Shown here: positions 6,808-8,624 of the stretch, in pieces | Layout of the letters: every line of letters begins with the position of its first letter | Position numbering within the stretch: the first letter of the stretch is position 1 | Source of the DNA: Gammaproteobacteria bacterium | GTDB taxonomy: Bacteria; Pseudomonadota; Gammaproteobacteria; Arenicellales; JAHEKD01 | DNA length: 8,624 bases | Assembly: GCA_024638545.1 (NCBI GenBank) | Contig: JAHEKD010000076.1 | Coordinates: 1 to 8,624 of the forward strand | Direction of reading: 5' to 3' | The notes under the pieces: model-generated | The model's input: the letters and a program-made list of their open reading frames with translations, nothing else | Database searches by the model: none | Told to the model about the DNA's origin: nothing | Program-made: the position numbers and the translations under genes

Positions 6808-7125
6808 ATGGAATTTATTTCTAGCGCATATGCACAGTCTGGCGGTGCCGGACCCGGCGGTGGTTTTATAAGCCTCCTGCCGATGGTACTGATCTTCGTA
6901 CTATTTTACTTTTTACTGATCCGTCCGCAGCAAAAACGCGCCAAGCAACATAAAGAAATGGTGGCGGCGCTGAAGGAAGGTGACGAGGTGGTGACTGCCG
7001 GTGGTTTTTTTGGAACAGTTGTGAATATCGATGATACGGTTGCGAGCGTCCAGATTGCTGAGAATACCGTTGTCAAGGTTCAGCGCTCATCAATAGCGCA
7101 AATGTTACCAAAGGGGAGTGTCTAG
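6808..7125 (+). CDS. yajC: Sec translocon accessory protein YajC
   Basis: YajC is a small single-span inner-membrane protein that joins SecD and SecF in the accessory complex of SecYEG. The 105 residues match the family (E. coli 110). A short Gly-rich N-terminus is followed by one membrane segment (about 20-38, FISLLPMVLIFVLFYFLLI), the signature IRPQQKRAKQHKEM (38-51), and a small cytoplasmic domain with GDEVVTAGGFFGTV (58-71) and a MLPKGSV end. TAGGAG at 6795-6800, 7 nt before the ATG, is the best Shine-Dalgarno in this block. secD follows 61 nt later, as usual in Gammaproteobacteria. Confidence 0.97.
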   Translation: MEFISSAYAQSGGAGPGGGFISLLPMVLIFVLFYFLLIRPQQKRAKQHKEMVAALKEGDEVVTAGGFFGTVVNIDDTVASVQIAENTVVKVQRSSIAQMLPKGSV

Positions 7126-7186
7126 AATTATCATCGATTCAGACTGACGCACGCACTTTAATGAAAATGATTTACTGGTTCTTTAC

Positions 7187-8624
7187 ATGCTAAACAAAAC
7201 GCCATTGTGGAAATATTTACTTGTGGTCGTCGTCATTATCCCCGGTTTGATCTACGCACTGCCAAATTTATTTGGTGACGATCCGGGACTGCAGGTTCGG
7301 GCTACCCGAGGATATGATCTAAGTGCCTCAGTCATTGAACAGATAGAAACACAGCTTTCTGCTGAAAAAATCAGCTATAAATCGATTGCGATGACCGAGC
7401 AGGGAATCGAGGTCCGATTTTCCGATACCGATAACCAGTTAAAAGCCCGAAATATACTGCAACGCTCATTGGGTAACAAATATACCCAGGCGCTGAGTTT
7501 GTTGCCCTCAACACCTGCCTGGCTAAGGGGCATCGAGGCCAGTCCCATGTACCTGGGCCTGGACTTGAGAGGGGGTGTACATTTTCTGATGGAAGTCGAT
7601 ACGCAAAGCATATTGGATCGAAAGTCAGAAGAGCTGGGTAATGAAATCAAGCCTTTATTAAGAGAAGCTAATGCGCGTTATAAATTCGTAGGAGCAGATA
7701 CTGAAGGCCTAAAGATTGAATTCGTATCCCTGGAAGCAATGCAATCCGGGCTGCAGGCGATTGCCGAAAATTTGCCCGAACTTGAGCAGCTACCCGCTGA
7801 TGAAAACTCCCTGGTGGCGCAATTCAGGCTCAGGGATTCAGAAATACAGTCGATGTCCGAATTTGCACTCGACCAGAATATCACCGCACTTCGAAACAGG
7901 ATTGATGAACTAGGCGTTGCCGAGCCGATAGTCCAGAAACAGGGCAGTGATCGCATCGTCGTCCAGTTACCGGGTGTACAGGATACGGCCAGAGCCAAGT
8001 CCATACTCGGACGCACGGCGACGCTGCAAATCAAGCTTGTCAATGAATCGTATAACGGGCCACTGTCCAAGGGTTCAGTGCCCGCGGGATCAGAACTGTA
8101 TGAGATGCGCGACGGGCGCAGGATAGTCCTTAAAAAGCCGGTAATATATTCAGGTGAAAATATTATTGATGCCGGTGCCAGTATTGATACACAAACCGGT
8201 TCACCTATTGTCAGTATTACGCTGGATTCGCGCGGCGCATCAATCAATTCACGCGTAACCGGTGAAAATATCGGTAAGCGCATGGCCGTTGTCTACAATG
8301 AAATTCGCACTGAAACAGAGTTTGATGATGATGGCAATCCGGTCATCGATGAAGACGGAAACATCGTTAAAAACAAGCAGGTCATTGAAGAAGTCATCAC
8401 TGCACCCGTGATAAGGGATCAGTTGGGTAAGCGTTTTCAGATCGAAGGTCTTGACGGTGTTGAAGAAGCACAGGATCTTGCATTGCTGCTCAGGGCGGGT
8501 GCATTTGCAGCACCAATAGAAATTATCGAGGAAAGAACTGTAGGCCCGAGTTTAGGACGCGAAAATATTCGCCAAGGTGTACAGTCAGTCTTGATCGGGT
8601 TGGCCCTGGTGCTGGCGTTCATGG
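7187..8624 (+). CDS. secD: Protein translocase subunit SecD (C-terminal part beyond window)
   Basis: SecD works with SecF and YajC in the inner membrane, using the proton gradient to help pull exported proteins across. The first 479 residues are present and the frame stays open to the right edge; E. coli SecD has 615. A first membrane segment (about 8-27) leads into YALPNLFGDDP (23-33). The large periplasmic domain carries LGLDLRGGVHFLMEVD (123-138), DELGVAEPIVQKQG (from 240), RIVVQLPGVQDTARAK and LLRAGAFAAPIEIIEERTVG (434-453). The second membrane segment begins near residue 463. The ATG at 7187 aligns MLNKTPLWKY with the E. coli start. No Shine-Dalgarno precedes it, and a 10-codon frame (7161-7193) overlaps the start. 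Long open frames on the opposite strand here are shadows. Confidence 0.97.
   Translation, partial: MLNKTPLWKYLLVVVVIIPGLIYALPNLFGDDPGLQVRATRGYDLSASVIEQIETQLSAEKISYKSIAMTEQGIEVRFSDTDNQLKARNILQRSLGNKYTQALSLLPSTPAWLRGIEASPMYLGLDLRGGVHFLMEVDTQSILDRKSEELGNEIKPLLREANARYKFVGADTEGLKIEFVSLEAMQSGLQAIAENLPELEQLPADENSLVAQFRLRDSEIQSMSEFALDQNITALRNRIDELGVAEPIVQKQGSDRIVVQLPGVQDTARAKSILGRTATLQIKLVNESYNGPLSKGSVPAGSELYEMRDGRRIVLKKPVIYSGENIIDAGASIDTQTGSPIVSITLDSRGASINSRVTGENIGKRMAVVYNEIRTETEFDDDGNPVIDEDGNIVKNKQVIEEVITAPVIRDQLGKRFQIEGLDGVEEAQDLALLLRAGAFAAPIEIIEERTVGPSLGRENIRQGVQSVLIGLALVLAFM

Noticed and set aside
7678..8283. A 201-codon minus-strand frame
   Set aside because: It lies wholly inside secD on the opposite strand, is very rich in Ser, and shows no family motif. 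The secD frame explains the region.

Overview
The window looks like a gammaproteobacterial chromosome, probably from a marine or other aquatic heterotroph. The right half carries the conserved gammaproteobacterial order tRNA-Leu / queA / tgt / yajC / secD, with proteins close to their E. coli counterparts in length and motifs. The left half is an amino-acid-type catabolic locus that includes a TRAP-family solute receptor, which is common in marine Proteobacteria. No integrase, transposase, insertion sequence or CRISPR array was found.

Left region (1-3991), read outward from a 442-base divergent intergenic region (2599-3040). The minus strand carries an operon: an aldo/keto reductase, then a proline racemase superfamily enzyme whose start codon overlaps the reductase stop (ATGA), then the N-terminal part of a periplasmic TRAP receptor running off the left edge. 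The plus strand carries an ornithine cyclodeaminase/mu-crystallin family protein. It lacks the cyclodeaminase aspartate and so looks like a ketimine reductase. The racemase-family protein has Ser at its first catalytic position and Cys at the second, instead of Cys/Cys. A receptor, a PRS-family epimerase or dehydratase and a Delta1-pyrroline-2-carboxylate reductase-like protein suggest uptake and breakdown of a hydroxyproline or another proline-like compound. The aldo/keto reductase has no standard role in that pathway and is the least explained member.

Middle (3992-4385). This stretch holds a short hairpin after the reductase gene, a tRNA-Leu(CAA) on the minus strand with an encoded CCA end, a stem-loop on its 3' side, and an imperfect inverted repeat in its 5' leader.

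Right region (4386-8624). queA and tgt act in queuosine modification of tRNA. yajC and secD (cut by the right edge) encode parts of the SecDF-YajC accessory complex of the Sec translocon. yajC has a candidate promoter and a good Shine-Dalgarno, whereas secD and queA have no visible one.

The housekeeping block is ordinary. The best candidate for something less described is the catabolic locus, with its Ser/Cys racemase-family enzyme, its translationally coupled aldo/keto reductase and a palindromic operator candidate between the divergent units.
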